Origin: Alphaproteobacteria bacterium
Lineage (GTDB): Bacteria; Pseudomonadota; Alphaproteobacteria; UBA7879
Length of the DNA stretch: 64,000 bases
Direction: 5' to 3'
Assembly (NCBI GenBank): GCA_002869105.1
Contig: PKTP01000004.1
Span: 1-64,000 of the forward strand
Below are positions 53,516 through 63,233 of the stretch, one piece after another. The stretch's first letter is position 1. Each line of letters opens with the position of its first letter. A program made the translations under genes and the position numbers. The notes beneath the pieces were generated by a model. It searched no databases. It was not told where the DNA came from and saw nothing but the letters and a program-made list of their open reading frames with translations.

Positions 53516-54648
53516 CAAATAACTCACTATCACCTGTGAATAAACGGATACTGCTGGCAACAGGGGGATCGGGCGGTCATGTGTCGCCGAGTCTTGCTTT
53601 GGCTAAGGCGTTGATTAATCAAGGTTATCAAGTTGGGTTGATTCATGACACAAGAACAGCCCATTTGATTGAGGGTGTCTTAGATGTTCAAACCTATGAA
53701 ATGGCCATCAAAAGACGCAAGCCTGGATTTGTCGGAAAGCTTATGTTTGCCTGGCAACTTTTAAAAGGAACTTATAGCGCTCATCAAGCCTTGAGAAAAT
53801 TTAAGCCTGATTTAATCATTGGCTTTGGCGGATATGCATCCTTTCCAGCGGTATTGTTGGCAATGATTAGAGGAATGCCTTTGGTTGTTCATGAACAGAA
53901 CGCTGTGTTGGGGCAGGTGAATCGATTTGCAGCACGTTCATCTCTTTTTGTGGCGGTTTCATTTCCTGGGACAGGGCGGATTCCACCCAAGGATCAGCAT
54001 AAAGAATTGTTTGTTGGCAATCCGGTGCGAAAAGATTTTGATGATCTGATCTCAGTGCCTTATAAAACGCCCAAAGATGGTGAAAAAATATCTCTATTTA
54101 TTACAGCGGGGAGTCAAGGATCTGCCTTTTTTGATCAGGTGATTTCTATGGGGCTGACGCTTCTTCCTGCTGAAATTCGTCGATGCCTAAGTGTTACGCA
54201 ACAAGTGCGTGCGGAAAACCTGAAGGCTGTTGAGGCGCTATATAAAGATCACGATATCCAAGCAGACCTGGCGCCTTATTTTCAAGACATCCCTCAATGT
54301 CTTTCTCAAGCACATTTGGTTGTCGCGCGCAGTGGTTCAAGTACCCTTTTTGAATTGCTCACTCTTGGACGCCCTGCAGTTGTCATTCCTTTAAAATCAT
54401 CTAAAGACAATCATCAATATGAAAATGCCCAAGCTTATCAAAAAATGGGTGCGGGCCTATTATTGGAGCAACACGAGCTATCTGGAGAGAAGGTGGCAAA
54501 AGCTATGGTTTCATTGCTTTTATACCCACACTTACTTGAGCGTATGCATCAAAATGCCACGAGAAAGAGACAGGTGAATGCCGCTGAGAAATTGACTGCC
54601 GCTATTTCTGAGGTTTTGAGAAAAAAGGATATCATCGGAAATGCTTAA
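53512..54648 (+). CDS. murG: Lipid II synthase MurG (GlcNAc transferase)
   Basis: GT28 enzyme adding GlcNAc to lipid I at the inner face of the membrane. N-terminal glycine loop ATGGSGGHVSPSLA (about 16-29), IGFGGYASFPAVL (about 103-115), HEQNAVLGQVNRF (about 127-139), and the donor site ARSGSSTLFELLTLGRPAVVIP split across about 275-300. 378 residues (E. coli 355), with a short extra N terminus. Overlaps ftsW by ATGA and murC by eight bases. Confidence 0.96.
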   Translation: MTNNSLSPVNKRILLATGGSGGHVSPSLALAKALINQGYQVGLIHDTRTAHLIEGVLDVQTYEMAIKRRKPGFVGKLMFAWQLLKGTYSAHQALRKFKPDLIIGFGGYASFPAVLLAMIRGMPLVVHEQNAVLGQVNRFAARSSLFVAVSFPGTGRIPPKDQHKELFVGNPVRKDFDDLISVPYKTPKDGEKISLFITAGSQGSAFFDQVISMGLTLLPAEIRRCLSVTQQVRAENLKAVEALYKDHDIQADLAPYFQDIPQCLSQAHLVVARSGSSTLFELLTLGRPAVVIPLKSSKDNHQYENAQAYQKMGAGLLLEQHELSGEKVAKAMVSLLLYPHLLERMHQNATRKRQVNAAEKLTAAISEVLRKKDIIGNA

Positions 54649-56047
54649 TATTTCACCCCTGACCATTGGAAAAATTCATATCATTGGGATTGGTGGTATT
54701 GGCATGAGCGGTATTGCAAAGGTGCTCTCTCATATGGGGTATCAGGTTCAAGGGAGTGATCAACACCAAAGTACGAATATTGATCGGCTTGAAGAAAAAG
54801 GCATTCACGTTTTTATTGGCCATGATCAAAGAAACATTACTTCGGATATAGAAGTGATTGTTTACTCGAGTGCCGTGAATCAAAACAATCCTGAACTCAT
54901 TGCTGGAAAAGAACGGGGTATCCCCCTTTTAAAGCGTGCGGAGATGCTCTCGGAGCTGATGCGGTTTTACCATACTGTTGCGATTTCAGGTAGTCACGGT
55001 AAGACAACAACAACATCTTTAATTGGACACGTTCTGAAAGATATTCACCCAACGGTGATTAATGGCGGTGTTGCGAATACCGATGGCTCCAACGTCCAAA
55101 TTGGCTCGGGTTCTTGGATGGTTGTTGAGGCTGATGAGTCGGATGGAACCTTTGTCAGGGTGCCAGCAACTGTAGGTGTGGTGACAAATATTGATGCTGA
55201 ACATCTGGAATTTTATGGAAGTTTTGACGCTGTTATTGAGCATTTTCGACACTTTATTGAAGGGGTGGCTTTTTATGGTTTTGCCGTTTTGTGCTTTGAC
55301 CATCCTGTGGTTCGACGGTTGGCCGAAGAAACGGTTGATACGCGTGTCGTGACTTATGGGTTTGACGAGGGAGCTGATTATCAGGTTTACAACCTACGTT
55401 CGTCTGCTGAGGGAACTGTGTTTAATGTGAGAGCCACAAAGTCTAATTCAGAAATGATGGATGTTTTTGTTCCTCTTCACGGCCGCCATAATGCTTTGAA
55501 TGCTTTGGCAGCCATTGTTGTGGCGCTTAAGTTGCGCATTTCACCCGAGAGCATTAGGGGCCAACTGAGTCACTTTAAAGGCGTGCGCCGCCGATTTAGT
55601 TTGGCGGGAGAGGTAAATGGTATTCAGTTTATTGATGATTATGCTCATCACCCGGTTGAGATCCAGGCGGTGTTGGAAACAGCACGACCTTTGGTCTCGG
55701 GAAAATTGATCGTCGTTTTTCAGCCTCATCGATATAGCCGACTCAATGCCTTTTTCGAGGATTTTATCCACTCCACGCGTGGGTGTGATTTTTTGTTTGT
55801 TTTACCTGTCTATGCAGCGGGTGAAGAGAAAGGGTCGCAAAAAGATCATCATGACTTTCTAGAATCATATCGATCAAAGGGTCAGGCTTCTTGTCGCTTG
55901 GTTGAGTCAAGGGCTGGCTTGACAGCTGACTTGGGTCGACTCTCTTTAGAAGAAGGATCGATGGTTTTATTTTTAGGGGCTGGCGACGTGACCAAGTGGG
56001 CGTATGAAGTCCCCCCTCTTTTTCAAGAGTATTTGGAGAGAAAATGA
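54641..56047 (+). CDS. murC: UDP-MurNAc:L-alanine ligase
   Basis: First Mur ligase, adds L-Ala. N-terminal Rossmann loop IIGIGGIGMSGIAKVL (about 13-28), P-loop ISGSHGKTTTTSL (about 112-124), EADESDGTF (about 166-174), NIDAEHLEFYG (about 184-194) and DDYAHHPVEI (about 334-343) are all conserved. 468 residues (E. coli 491). Overlaps murG by eight bases and murB by ATGA. Confidence 0.97.
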   Translation: MLNISPLTIGKIHIIGIGGIGMSGIAKVLSHMGYQVQGSDQHQSTNIDRLEEKGIHVFIGHDQRNITSDIEVIVYSSAVNQNNPELIAGKERGIPLLKRAEMLSELMRFYHTVAISGSHGKTTTTSLIGHVLKDIHPTVINGGVANTDGSNVQIGSGSWMVVEADESDGTFVRVPATVGVVTNIDAEHLEFYGSFDAVIEHFRHFIEGVAFYGFAVLCFDHPVVRRLAEETVDTRVVTYGFDEGADYQVYNLRSSAEGTVFNVRATKSNSEMMDVFVPLHGRHNALNALAAIVVALKLRISPESIRGQLSHFKGVRRRFSLAGEVNGIQFIDDYAHHPVEIQAVLETARPLVSGKLIVVFQPHRYSRLNAFFEDFIHSTRGCDFLFVLPVYAAGEEKGSQKDHHDFLESYRSKGQASCRLVESRAGLTADLGRLSLEEGSMVLFLGAGDVTKWAYEVPPLFQEYLERK

Positions 56048-56964
56048 TCTTGAATCCATTTTTTGATGCTTTTAAATCGGGATGTCGCTTTAACACCCCC
56101 CTGGCATCTATGGTTTGGTTTCAGGTGGGTGGACAAGCGCAAGTAATCTTCAAGGCTCAAGATCGAGAGTCTCTTCAAGCATTTGTCTCTGCCTGTCCCA
56201 GAGATATCCCCTTATTCCCACTGGGCGGTGGATCAAATTTATTGATTCGGGATGGGGGGCTTAGTGGTGTTGTTATTCGACTGGGCCGTGCCTTTACAGC
56301 GGTTGAGTTTGAGGGATGTACTGTCCGCGTAGGAGCTGGTGCGTTAGACCGGACAGTTGCTTTGATGGCGGCAGAACGAGGCTTAACGGGGCTTGAATTC
56401 TTATCAGGCATTCCTGGAACAATAGGCGGCGCTGTTAAGATGAATGCAGGTGCTTACGGGCATGAGGTTAAGGATATATTGGTGAGCTGTGTGACCCTGA
56501 ACCGCCAAGGTATCATTCAAGAAAAAAAAGGCCTGGACTTAGGTTTTGAATATCGCAAGAGTACGATTGAGCCCGATGAAATTGTTTTGGAAGCCACATT
56601 TAAAGCACGTCAGGGATCTAAGGAAACGTCCCTAGAAGAGATCGCCCATATTCAAAAGATGCGTGTCTCATCACAGCCTGTTAAAGGGCAAACGGGGGGC
56701 AGCACCTTTAAAAACCCCCCTGGACAGAGTGCTTGGAAACTGATTGATGAAGCGGGATGTCGCGGCCTTCGTTTTGGCAAAGCGCAAGTTTCAGAGAAGC
56801 ATTGTAATTTCCTGCTGAATACAGGGGGAGCAACAGCCTATGAAATTGAAACCCTAGCGGAAGAGGTGCGGCGTCAGGTTTTTGATCGAACACAAATTTT
56901 GTTAGAATGGGAAATCAAGCGAATCGGCATGATGGCACCAAAACAGGAGAATGGTTCAAGGTAA
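56044..56964 (+). CDS. murB: UDP-N-acetylenolpyruvoylglucosamine reductase
   Basis: Flavoenzyme reducing UDP-GlcNAc-enolpyruvate to UDP-MurNAc. FAD-binding PLGGGSNLLI (about 58-67), LEFLSGIPGTIGGAVKMNAG (about 117-136) and the C-terminal GGSTFKNPPGQSAWKLID (about 218-235) with the catalytic Ser. It is the short form (306 residues, E. coli 342), as in most alphaproteobacteria. It is followed by ftsQ at once; the ddl gene usually between them is missing. Confidence 0.96.
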   Translation: MILNPFFDAFKSGCRFNTPLASMVWFQVGGQAQVIFKAQDRESLQAFVSACPRDIPLFPLGGGSNLLIRDGGLSGVVIRLGRAFTAVEFEGCTVRVGAGALDRTVALMAAERGLTGLEFLSGIPGTIGGAVKMNAGAYGHEVKDILVSCVTLNRQGIIQEKKGLDLGFEYRKSTIEPDEIVLEATFKARQGSKETSLEEIAHIQKMRVSSQPVKGQTGGSTFKNPPGQSAWKLIDEAGCRGLRFGKAQVSEKHCNFLLNTGGATAYEIETLAEEVRRQVFDRTQILLEWEIKRIGMMAPKQENGSR

Positions 56965-56965
56965 T

Positions 56966-57745
56966 ATGCGCATTCATCACCAAAATAACACACGGCCTAA
57001 ACGATCTTTGCCCAAAAGGCTGTCAAAAAAGTTTTGGCTTTATCTTGTTATAGGCTGCTTGGTTTTGGCAACGCTGGCATTTATTTGGCGTAAGTTGGAT
57101 GCTTGGGGACATCAGCTTGACGTTTTTATGAACAAGCTACAAAGACAGACAGGGTTTGTGGTGGAAGAGGTGTTGGTGGACGGCCGGCAAAAGACGGATA
57201 AAAACCATCTGCTAAAAACGGCAAAAATTCATCTTAAAAGACCAATTTTATCTTTGCCCTTGTCCGAGGTGCATGATCGCATTCAGTCACTTCCTTGGGT
57301 TCATGAAGCAGGGGTTGAGCGCCATTTGCCTGATACCATTTTGATTCGACTCAAAGAACATGTACCGTTTGCTTTATGGCAGGCAGGTCAAAAAGTCTCC
57401 CTTATCTCAAGCGACGGAAAAGAAATACGAATCGAAAATCCAGATCATTATGCGGGGCTACCTAAGGTCGTTGGCGTGGGCGCTTTAGCACAAGCCAAGC
57501 CTTTTTTAGTCACGTTAGAAAAATACCCTAAAGTGTGGAAAAACTTCCACTATGCACAATTTGTTGGCAAGAGAAGATGGACTATCTTTTTGAAAAACAA
57601 CCTGAAAACACGGATAGACCTCCCTGAAAAAAATTATGTCAGTGCGCTGGAGAGGCTACAAAAGTATGAAAAAAAGCATAAGGCGACTGAACGTTTTAAG
57701 CACATCGACCTACGCTTAAAAGATAAAGTCATTGTGAAAAAATAA
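56966..57745 (+). CDS. ftsQ: Cell division protein FtsQ
   Basis: Bitopic inner-membrane protein linking early and late divisome proteins. A basic cytoplasmic tail (KRSLPKRLSKK) is followed by one membrane helix (about 26-43, YLVIGCLVLATLAFIW), then a POTRA domain (FVVEEVLVDGRQKTDKNHLL...) and a beta domain (LPDTILIRLKEHVPFALWQ). 259 residues from the ATG at 56966, which has AAGG five bases upstream; an ATG at 56951 overlaps murB. Gene context agrees. Confidence 0.93.
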   Translation: MRIHHQNNTRPKRSLPKRLSKKFWLYLVIGCLVLATLAFIWRKLDAWGHQLDVFMNKLQRQTGFVVEEVLVDGRQKTDKNHLLKTAKIHLKRPILSLPLSEVHDRIQSLPWVHEAGVERHLPDTILIRLKEHVPFALWQAGQKVSLISSDGKEIRIENPDHYAGLPKVVGVGALAQAKPFLVTLEKYPKVWKNFHYAQFVGKRRWTIFLKNNLKTRIDLPEKNYVSALERLQKYEKKHKATERFKHIDLRLKDKVIVKK

Positions 57746-57746
57746 C

Positions 57747-58970
57747 ATGAGTAATACAGAGCATTTCACCCGACACATCCAAGCAATCATTGACATAGGC
57801 GCCAGCAAGATTACCTGTGCCATTGGTTCCTATGATCCGATGCATAAAAAACTGGTAATCCGGGGCGCTCAGCAAACGGCAAGCCGGGGTTTGCATAAAG
57901 GTCAGGTGGTTGATGCCGATGCTTTGGAGAGCGCTCTTTTAAGATGTGTGAGCCAGGCTGAACAAGAGTATGGCGAGCCGATTAAATCTGTTGCGATTAA
58001 CGTGGCTAACGTTGAGCTGATATCAGAATGGGTTCAAGTTCAGCAAGTGCTCTCGGGACGGGTGGTTGATGAAACCCATCTCGTTAGACTTTATGACATT
58101 GAATTAACTCTCCCAGCAGAGCGAGATTTTGATCTTCTTTACGCACAAGAACTTGCCTTATCCATCGATATGCAAAAGATCAACGGCTCCCCGATTGGAC
58201 TCTCAGGACAGATGCTTGCTGGTGTGTTTCATGTTATGACGGCTAAACGTGACTTGTTGAAATCACTGAGGACGGTTGTTCGGCGTTGTCACTTGAAGGT
58301 TGAAGGGCTTTATTTCACTGGCATGGCCTCTGGGTTAGCTACGGCTTCTTATGATGAGCGTATGCAAGGGGTGACAACCATTGATATTGGCGCTGACCAA
58401 ACCTGTGTTGCCATGTTCCACAAAGGAAAATTTGTGTTTGGAAGCGTGATTCCCATCGGGGGTAACCATATTACGCGGGATATTGCCCAGGCGTTTGGGA
58501 TGCGCTTTGAATCAGCTGAGCGGATTAAAAACTTATATGGCAGTTTGGTTGTTTCCCCTGCAGATCGCACAGAAAAAATTTATCCCACCGGGGGAGAAGT
58601 GGGAGCAAAATCAATTACCAAAGCTGACTTGATTGAAGTGATCTATTATCGCGCGCAAGAAATTTTTATGATGGTGCGACAAAAAGTACAAGGCCAACGG
58701 CTAGAGAGTACGGCCGGATGTCGATATGTGATTACGGGGGGGAGCTGTCAACTTCCGGGTATGCGCGAACTGGGGAATCGATTGCTTGAAAAGCCTGTGC
58801 GTGTGGGCCGGCCTTTGGCCGTTTCTGGCGCCGTATCTCTGAGTCAAAGCCCTGCGTCAGCAACGGCGGTTGGATTGCTCTATGCTGCTTTATTAGATTC
58901 AAAAAAAGGCGCTCATCAAGAGAAAAAGTGGCACAAGCGAATCGGGGCTTGGATCAAAGAAAATTTATAG
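57747..58970 (+). CDS. ftsA: Cell division protein FtsA
   Basis: Actin-like ATPase tethering FtsZ to the membrane. IIDIGASKITCAIG (phosphate 1 motif, about 12-25), the SHS2 subdomain (about 85-165), TTIDIGADQTCVAMF (phosphate 2, about 210-224), and ITGGSCQLPGMRELGNRLL (adenosine motif, about 328-346). The C terminus WHKRIGAWIKENL is the amphipathic membrane-binding helix. 407 residues (E. coli 420). The ATG follows the ftsQ stop by one base. Confidence 0.96.
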   Translation: MSNTEHFTRHIQAIIDIGASKITCAIGSYDPMHKKLVIRGAQQTASRGLHKGQVVDADALESALLRCVSQAEQEYGEPIKSVAINVANVELISEWVQVQQVLSGRVVDETHLVRLYDIELTLPAERDFDLLYAQELALSIDMQKINGSPIGLSGQMLAGVFHVMTAKRDLLKSLRTVVRRCHLKVEGLYFTGMASGLATASYDERMQGVTTIDIGADQTCVAMFHKGKFVFGSVIPIGGNHITRDIAQAFGMRFESAERIKNLYGSLVVSPADRTEKIYPTGGEVGAKSITKADLIEVIYYRAQEIFMMVRQKVQGQRLESTAGCRYVITGGSCQLPGMRELGNRLLEKPVRVGRPLAVSGAVSLSQSPASATAVGLLYAALLDSKKGAHQEKKWHKRIGAWIKENL

Positions 58971-58998
58971 TAAACTACAAAAATGATAAGGATTAAAA

Positions 58999-60477
58999 AT
59001 GGCTGATTTAAATCACATAGATAATACAAAACCAAGAATTACGGTCATTGGTATTGGCGGAGCCGGCGGGAATGCCGTTAACAACATGATCCGTGCAAAC
59101 TTGGAAGGCGTTGACTTTTTAGTTTGTAATACAGATGCACAAGCTTTGCGGGAGTCCTTGGCAGAGAAAAAAATCCAAATTGGGAATGACACAACTCAAG
59201 GATTAGGCGCAGGATCAAAACCTGATATGGGCCGGGTTTCTGCTGAAGAAGATATCGAAGAGGTTATGAAGCATATTAAAGGGTCTCATATGCTTTTTGT
59301 GACAGCTGGTATGGGAGGCGGTACCGGAACAGGCGCTGCTCCTGTGATTGCTAAAGCAGCGAGAGAAATGGGCGTTCTCACCATTGGTGTGGTAACAAAG
59401 CCTTTCAATTTTGAAGGCATCCACCGTATGAAAACAGCGGAACGGGGCATTGAAGAAATTCAAAATTGCGTGGATACCTTGATTGTGATTCCTAACCAAA
59501 ACTTATTTCGCTTGGCAACGGATACCACAACCTTTGCCGATGCTTTTAATATGGCTGATAATGTCCTGCATTCCGGTGTTCGGGGTGTGACGGATTTAAT
59601 GATCATGCCGGGATTAATCAACTTGGATTTTGCCGACGTTAAAACGGTGATGAGCGAAATGGGTAAAGCCATGATGGGTACGGGAGAAGCGGAAAATGAA
59701 AATCGTGCCATTGAAGCAGCAGAAGCAGCGATAGCGAATCCTCTTTTGGATGAAGTATCCATGCGCGGTGCTAAAGGTGTTTTGATTAACATCACGGGTG
59801 GATTAGACATGACGTTATTTGAGGTGGACGAAGCCGCAAATCGGATTCGGGAAGAAGTAGATGAGGCAGCAAATATTATTTTTGGTTCTACTTTTGATGA
59901 GAAAATGAGTGGCCGGATGCGTGTGTCAGTTGTGGCAACGGGGATCAACGCTAAGCCAAGTGTTAAAAAAGCTTTTGGTGAACAAATGAGCTTTTTGAAG
60001 CAGACAAAAGAATCTCATGAAGAGGAGGCGGGGCAAAGACAGTCTGTTGCTTCAGCGGCGCCCGAAATGGCACCCTATGAATTTGGGGAGTCGAATGCGC
60101 CTACAACAGATGGATCTTCATCTCTAGATCGCTTTCCTGGCAATGAATCTGGAGACAACGGTGCGTATGAACCGTTGAAGACAGCACCGTTTTCAGAAGA
60201 GCCTGCCCCATTGACGCGTAAGAAAAAATCATTTTTTGAGCGCTGGGGATTCGGTAAAAAGCGTAGCGAAGATAGGCAGGACCCACAACCAGCGCCCCGG
60301 CCTTCTCCCAAGGCGGCCAGACCTTCTGATGATGAAAGGCTTGAAGAGCGTCCAGAGGATCAATTAGGGCAGGCCCCGTATGAAACCATGTTTGATCAGG
60401 GACGTGGTCAAGAAGGCGGTAAGCCAGAGGATGATTTGGATATCCCCGCATTCTTGCGTGCTAAGAAAAAGAAGTGA
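58999..60477 (+). CDS. ftsZ: Cell division protein FtsZ
   Basis: Tubulin-like GTPase forming the division ring. IGVGGAG-type start [13 protein letters not shown] (about 18-30), the GTP signature [11 protein letters not shown] (about 105-115) and the T7 loop [11 protein letters not shown] (about 211-221) are intact. A long acidic-basic linker (about 325-475) leads to the conserved C-terminal peptide [15 protein letters not shown], which binds FtsA and others. 492 residues, long as in alphaproteobacteria. AAGGAT precedes the ATG. No lpxC follows. Confidence 0.98.
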   Translation: MADLNHIDNTKPRITVIGIGGAGGNAVNNMIRANLEGVDFLVCNTDAQALRESLAEKKIQIGNDTTQGLGAGSKPDMGRVSAEEDIEEVMKHIKGSHMLFVTAGMGGGTGTGAAPVIAKAAREMGVLTIGVVTKPFNFEGIHRMKTAERGIEEIQNCVDTLIVIPNQNLFRLATDTTTFADAFNMADNVLHSGVRGVTDLMIMPGLINLDFADVKTVMSEMGKAMMGTGEAENENRAIEAAEAAIANPLLDEVSMRGAKGVLINITGGLDMTLFEVDEAANRIREEVDEAANIIFGSTFDEKMSGRMRVSVVATGINAKPSVKKAFGEQMSFLKQTKESHEEEAGQRQSVASAAPEMAPYEFGESNAPTTDGSSSLDRFPGNESGDNGAYEPLKTAPFSEEPAPLTRKKKSFFERWGFGKKRSEDRQDPQPAPRPSPKAARPSDDERLEERPEDQLGQAPYETMFDQGRGQEGGKPEDDLDIPAFLRAKKKK

Positions 60478-60601
60478 TTAGGTGTAGCGGTATGAGATTC
60501 TCACGCTTGCGTTGCAAAGCCGCGGAAGCTGAGAGTCCCCTAGGGTATTTGATATCCTGAAAAAATGTAGTACCATAAAACCAATATTTTGAGCTTGCAC
60601 T

Positions 60602-61378
60602 ATGATTATCAGCTGCCCGTGTTGTGAAAAAAAGTTTCAAGTCCCTGACGATCAGGTGGCAGATAAAAAAGCGGTGAGGCTGCGGTGCTCTTCTTGCCAA
60701 CATCTATGGATACATCAATTTAATAATCAAAATGAGCGAGCTTCATCTGCGCGGCCCGACGGTGATCCAAAAGAATGTACCACGCTTGACTCTCACTCCT
60801 TTGAGGAGCCGCTTAGAGTTGCTCAGCCCGGCCCCACGCCAGTTGCTTATAAAGTATCTTCAACACAAAAACGCTTGGTTTGGAGCCTTTATCTTGCCAT
60901 TTCCCTGTTAATTATGATGCCGATTTTGGTGTTGATGCGATACCATATTGTTCATGCCATCCCCCAAGCTGAGGTTGCTTATGAAGCTTTAGGACTTGAA
61001 GTGAATACGCGCAATGAGTTTTTTAGTTTTCACGATGTCACCTTTAGAAAACTGGGAACCGACGCGGGTGATAAATTGGTTATTCGGGGTAAAATCAAGT
61101 ACCAGCCCCCTGAGCAAGAAGCGCGTATGGTGCCGCGGGTGCGGGTAACTGTTTATGGCAAAGCAGATTGCGGCAAACAAGCCTGGTGGGATAAAAAAAA
61201 TTTCGGCGCTAATCATTTCTTAGAGCGTGGATTATGCGTTTTAGATTCTTGGACATTCTCTACAAAAGATAATCTGGCTTTGCCGGGTGAGGTGATTCCT
61301 TTTGAAAAAGAAAAGCTCTATGCCTCGGAAGCAATCATGCCGTCTGAGATTAACCTGCAATTTGAGCGACAGTCTTAA
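60602..61378 (+). CDS. Zinc-ribbon membrane protein (MJ0042 finger, DUF3426-like)
   Basis: The N terminus has a four-Cys finger: CPCC (5-8) and CSSC (29-32, followed by QHLW), the MJ0042/zinc_ribbon_5 pattern. A ~60-residue polar linker leads to one membrane helix (about 100-118, LYLAISLLIMMPILVLM) and a C-terminal extracytoplasmic domain like DUF3426 (NEFFSFHDVTFRKLG, VIRGKIKY). 258 residues. The role of this family is unknown. The start MIISCPCCEKKF is standard for the family, though no ribosome site is clear. Confidence 0.85.
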   Translation: MIISCPCCEKKFQVPDDQVADKKAVRLRCSSCQHLWIHQFNNQNERASSARPDGDPKECTTLDSHSFEEPLRVAQPGPTPVAYKVSSTQKRLVWSLYLAISLLIMMPILVLMRYHIVHAIPQAEVAYEALGLEVNTRNEFFSFHDVTFRKLGTDAGDKLVIRGKIKYQPPEQEARMVPRVRVTVYGKADCGKQAWWDKKNFGANHFLERGLCVLDSWTFSTKDNLALPGEVIPFEKEKLYASEAIMPSEINLQFERQS

Positions 61379-61491
61379 GACGCTCCTAAACAGATTGTGA
61401 CTTTTAAGGAAGTGATCTTTACTTCAGTATTTTTAAATACATAAATATTACATCTTCTTTATTGATGCATCTTCCTTTTACTTTTGGCGAC

Positions 61492-61505
61492 TATTTTATA
61501 AAATA
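61492..61505. promoter_or_regulatory. 14-bp palindrome upstream of the exported protein gene
   Basis: TATTTTATAAAATA is a perfect palindrome containing a TATAAA-like -10 element, about 20 bases before the ATG at 61526. It may be the core of a promoter or an operator; AT-rich palindromes arise easily by chance. Confidence 0.25.
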
Positions 61506-61525
61506 AGTAAAAAAGGGAGGTAAGG

Positions 61526-62476
61526 ATGTTGCGTTTGAAAAGTACAATGATCATGGTGGTGCTATTAGGGACGCCCCAGCAAGAAGTGAAAGCAGCCTGG
61601 CCAGAGATAGGGGACGGTGAAAATGAAGGTGGGAGACGATATGCTTCAGCACACTGGCAAGCAGGCTTGCAACGGTTTCAGACAACAGCCAAAAGGTTTG
61701 TTCAAAATTTCCCGGTTTTAGAGATTATTAAGAGTACACACCAATTTTCACGGCAGATGCTGCCAGTTCTTAAACGTTTTCCTATAGCTGTTTCAGCTGA
61801 ACTTTTTGGGGCTTATTTAAGAGCGAAATATATCGATGATCATACGCACTTTCGTGCGGGCGCCGTCCAATACTTTCACCCACCAGCTCGGGTTCGTCGA
61901 TGGTCTCAAGAATATTTTGATCATACTACAGGGCTTTTTGGATTGAGCACTCAAGAGCTGATCACCCATTTTTCTTTTGAGCCGTTCCAATATCCTGAAT
62001 CTGAGCATAGAGATAAAGATATTCAAAAGGCCTATGGATATTTACCCTATGACTTGATGAGAGATTTGCATCAACAAGAAATCAATAAAGCGATCAATGA
62101 GTTGGGTGCTCATCAAAGAGTCGATGTTGACTCAATGCGGTTGAAGGTGCGGCAAAATAGCCGTGAACAGTTAGGCATTATTTTTGAGGAGGTCTCTAGG
62201 GAAAATTTGACCGATGCCGTGTGTGATGTTTGGGCAGAACTTCATTTTTCTGCCATAGAGACACACCAGGAAATGGCCTGTAAGTTAACACGGTTTTTTT
62301 TGAAAATTAAGGATGAAGATTCCATTGCCCCTTTGCAGAGAGCTGTTGCCTTACAAGCGGCAGGGTATTATGGCTTAGCGCATCAAAAAACCAGAGATTT
62401 AGAAGCAAAGAGAGATTTTCAGGCCTCACAAAAGAGATTGATGGCGTGGGGGCAAGCATTATCAAACAAATCCTGA
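61526..62476 (+). CDS. Unrecognised exported protein
   Basis: A 316-residue protein with a possible N-terminal signal (LRLKSTMIMVVLLGTPQQEVKA). The rest is helical and polar, with many Gln, Arg, His and aromatic residues, e.g. YFHPPARVRRWSQEYFDHT, and no family that I recognise. GGGAGG lies before the ATG, so it is probably well translated. It and the next gene are alike in size of gap, signal and orientation, but I see no clear homology. A secreted or periplasmic role is inferred only from the N terminus. Confidence 0.65.
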   Translation: MLRLKSTMIMVVLLGTPQQEVKAAWPEIGDGENEGGRRYASAHWQAGLQRFQTTAKRFVQNFPVLEIIKSTHQFSRQMLPVLKRFPIAVSAELFGAYLRAKYIDDHTHFRAGAVQYFHPPARVRRWSQEYFDHTTGLFGLSTQELITHFSFEPFQYPESEHRDKDIQKAYGYLPYDLMRDLHQQEINKAINELGAHQRVDVDSMRLKVRQNSREQLGIIFEEVSRENLTDAVCDVWAELHFSAIETHQEMACKLTRFFLKIKDEDSIAPLQRAVALQAAGYYGLAHQKTRDLEAKRDFQASQKRLMAWGQALSNKS

Positions 62477-62565
62477 ATTGAGTAAGGTTCATATTGCCTG
62501 AGATGTTTACTTAATATAAAAAAATTTTATTCGATTATTAAAAACAAGATGTAGGAGAAGTAAAA

Positions 62566-63195
62566 ATGAGAATTGTATTTTCTTTCTTGGTGTTGACTAA
62601 GTTTCTAACCATGTCAGTGGTGGCGATGCCCGATATGAATGACGAGAGAACTGAAGAAGGACAGCCTGTCAGGAAGGTGCTACACCCACCTAAAATTTTA
62701 GAAATTAAAAGTTATATGGGCCGGCAAGCGGCGATTTTTTTTCAATCTGAACCTCAACACGTTGTGATTAATGAATCTGTTCTTTCCCAAGGAATTTTTC
62801 CGGTAATTGAGAGGTGTATTCAAAGGGTTCGAGCCTCTCCAGAAGTACAGCGGGGCTATCAACAGGAATTGATGGCAGGTCGTAATCCCTTTGATCAGGA
62901 AAGTATTTATCAAAGGGTGCGGGCAGCAGTGTTGCAAAAAAGAGGGGTTGGTGTAGGGCTTGGACAGGGCAAAAATGCGGGAAAATTGTGTTTTATTTGC
63001 CCCTATAATGTTGATAAATCACCGCTTTTCTTTGAAGAAGCAACGGAGCAAGAAGTGGAGGCAATGAAACAGTCGCGCCTGGATGATTTAGATCCAGAGC
63101 TTTTTACGATTGCTCAATTTGTAGTTTCTAAAAACCAGCCACCCTTGGCTTTTAAGCTTTCCGTTTCTGGTCTCAGAGAGCACTCAAGGCATTGA
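62566..63195 (+). CDS. Unrecognised small exported protein with CxxC motif
   Basis: A 209-residue protein with a signal peptide (IVFSFLVLTKFLTMSVVAM, cleavage near residue 20). The middle is rich in Arg and Gln (AVLQKRGVGVGLGQGKNAGK), followed by a CFIC motif (about 144-147) that could bind metal or form a disulfide. AGGAG precedes the ATG. No family recognised. Placed 90 bp after the similarly exported protein at 61526-62476. Confidence 0.65.
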   Translation: MRIVFSFLVLTKFLTMSVVAMPDMNDERTEEGQPVRKVLHPPKILEIKSYMGRQAAIFFQSEPQHVVINESVLSQGIFPVIERCIQRVRASPEVQRGYQQELMAGRNPFDQESIYQRVRAAVLQKRGVGVGLGQGKNAGKLCFICPYNVDKSPLFFEEATEQEVEAMKQSRLDDLDPELFTIAQFVVSKNQPPLAFKLSVSGLREHSRH

Positions 63196-63233
63196 ACATA
63201 GCGCTTCTTTCATAAACACTCGCTCTCATATCA

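Noticed and set aside
60478..60601. lpxC, expected after ftsZ in many proteobacteria
   Set aside because: The 124-bp gap has no coding capacity. Its absence here is weak evidence, because lpxC often lies elsewhere.
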